6,743 nucleotides of DNA from Saprospirales bacterium (GTDB lineage Bacteria > Bacteroidota > Bacteroidia > Chitinophagales > Saprospiraceae). Shown here piece by piece: positions 6,581 through 6,743 of the stretch. Position 1 is the first letter of the stretch. Every line of letters starts with the position of its first letter. A program made the position numbers and the translations under genes. Where the stretch lies: contig DLXL01000130.1 of the NCBI GenBank assembly GCA_003448025.1, positions 5,821 through 12,563 on the forward strand, given 5' to 3'. The notes under the pieces were generated by a model that saw only the letters and a program-made list of their open reading frames with translations, was not told the DNA's origin and made no database searches.

Positions 6581-6633
6581 GGGTTTGTGGGGTTTATGGG
6601 GTTTGTGAGGTTTATGGGTTTATGGGGTTTATG
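6581..6633. repeat. Short G-rich tandem repeat (GGGGTTTATG-like units) in the oxidoreductase leader
   Basis: Between the oxidoreductase ATG and the 42-bp array the plus strand is built almost only of GGG or GGGG separated by TTTAT or TTTGT. G-runs lie at 6581-6583, 6589-6592, 6598-6601, 6616-6618 and 6624-6627. The minus-strand leader is therefore C/A-rich (CCCATAAAC units). The pattern resembles telomere-type repeats, and the plus strand could form a G-quadruplex. The RNA of the oxidoreductase would carry the C-rich strand, so any quadruplex would form in the template DNA. Confidence 0.75.
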
Positions 6634-6743
6634 TATCCCGGAATGATATTCCGGGAAGGTTTATGAGGGTTTATGTATTCCGGAATGATATTCCGGGAAG
6701 GTTTATGAGGGTTTATGTATAACGGAAGGTTATTCGGGGAAGG
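6625..6743. repeat. 42-bp tandem repeat, about 2.8 copies, each with a hairpin-forming core; continues past the right edge
   Basis: Units begin at 6625, 6667 and 6709, all with GGGTTTATGTAT, so the period is exactly 42 bp. Copy 1 contains a perfect 8-bp stem, TCCCGGAA (6636-6643) and TTCCGGGA (6649-6656), around the loop TGATA. Copy 2 has the same structure with one change that can still pair as G-U in RNA. Copy 3 is truncated by the window edge and differs at about 5 of 27 compared positions in the same register. There the original stem is lost, but ATAAC/GTTAT (6719-6723, 6729-6733) gives a shifted dyad. The flanking parts of the unit (GGTTTATGAGGGTTTATG) are the same words as the adjacent G-rich array, so the two probably arose together. 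The repeat count beyond the edge is unknown. Confidence 0.85.

Noticed and set aside
6625..6743. CRISPR array
   Set aside because: The units are contiguous 42-bp repeats with no unique spacers, and no cas gene is present.
6600..6743. A coding repeat, since 42 is a multiple of three and plus-strand frames read a 14-residue repeat (YVFRNDIPGRFMRV)
   Set aside because: Copy 3 has an in-frame TAA on the plus strand, the minus-strand frame hits a stop before the oxidoreductase, and no start or domain fits; the conserved hairpin explains the pattern better.

Overview
The window looks like chromosomal DNA from a member of the Bacteroidota, probably the Saprospiria/Chitinophagia side of the phylum. 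The evidence is the gene content (a DUF6089/PorG-like outer-membrane protein, and a pseudouridine-synthase-like protein with a low-complexity N-terminus), the lack of Shine-Dalgarno sequences before the starts, and a TAnnTTTG-type -7 promoter box (TACTTTTG). No lineage marker such as rRNA is present, so the placement is inferred from style and content.

All four genes lie on the minus strand. Read in the direction of transcription (right to left), they are: (i) 6576-5599, a complete Gfo/Idh/MocA NAD(P)-dependent oxidoreductase, preceded by G-rich short repeats and a 42-bp tandem repeat that runs off the right edge; (ii) a 372-bp intergenic region (5227-5598) holding a large imperfect inverted repeat next to the oxidoreductase stop and a promoter for the next gene; (iii) 5226-4411, a secreted beta-barrel-like protein of the DUF6089/PorG type; (iv) 4372-323, a 1349-residue signalling protein only 38 bp downstream, probably in the same operon; (v) 230-1, the first 76 codons of a basic, repeat-rich protein that leaves the window.

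The centrepiece is the 1349-residue protein. It has two class III cyclase domains, a STAND/AAA_16-type ATPase module and a long TPR array, which is the domain order of mammalian soluble adenylyl cyclase (ADCY10). By hand alignment the active site is split as in that enzyme: the two metal-binding aspartates are in the first cyclase domain, and the Lys and the Asn/Arg pair are in the second. The residues used for bicarbonate sensing and one used for adenine selection appear to be substituted. The TPR array contains ten units in an exact 40-residue phase.

The likely operon pairs an envelope protein with a large cyclase sensor, so envelope or secretion state might feed into a cyclic-nucleotide signal; that link is inference. 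The non-coding parts hold three repeat structures of possible interest: the 53-nt-arm inverted repeat, the telomere-like GGGGTTTATG array, and the 42-bp repeat with an internal hairpin. No transposase, tRNA, rRNA or CRISPR array was seen.
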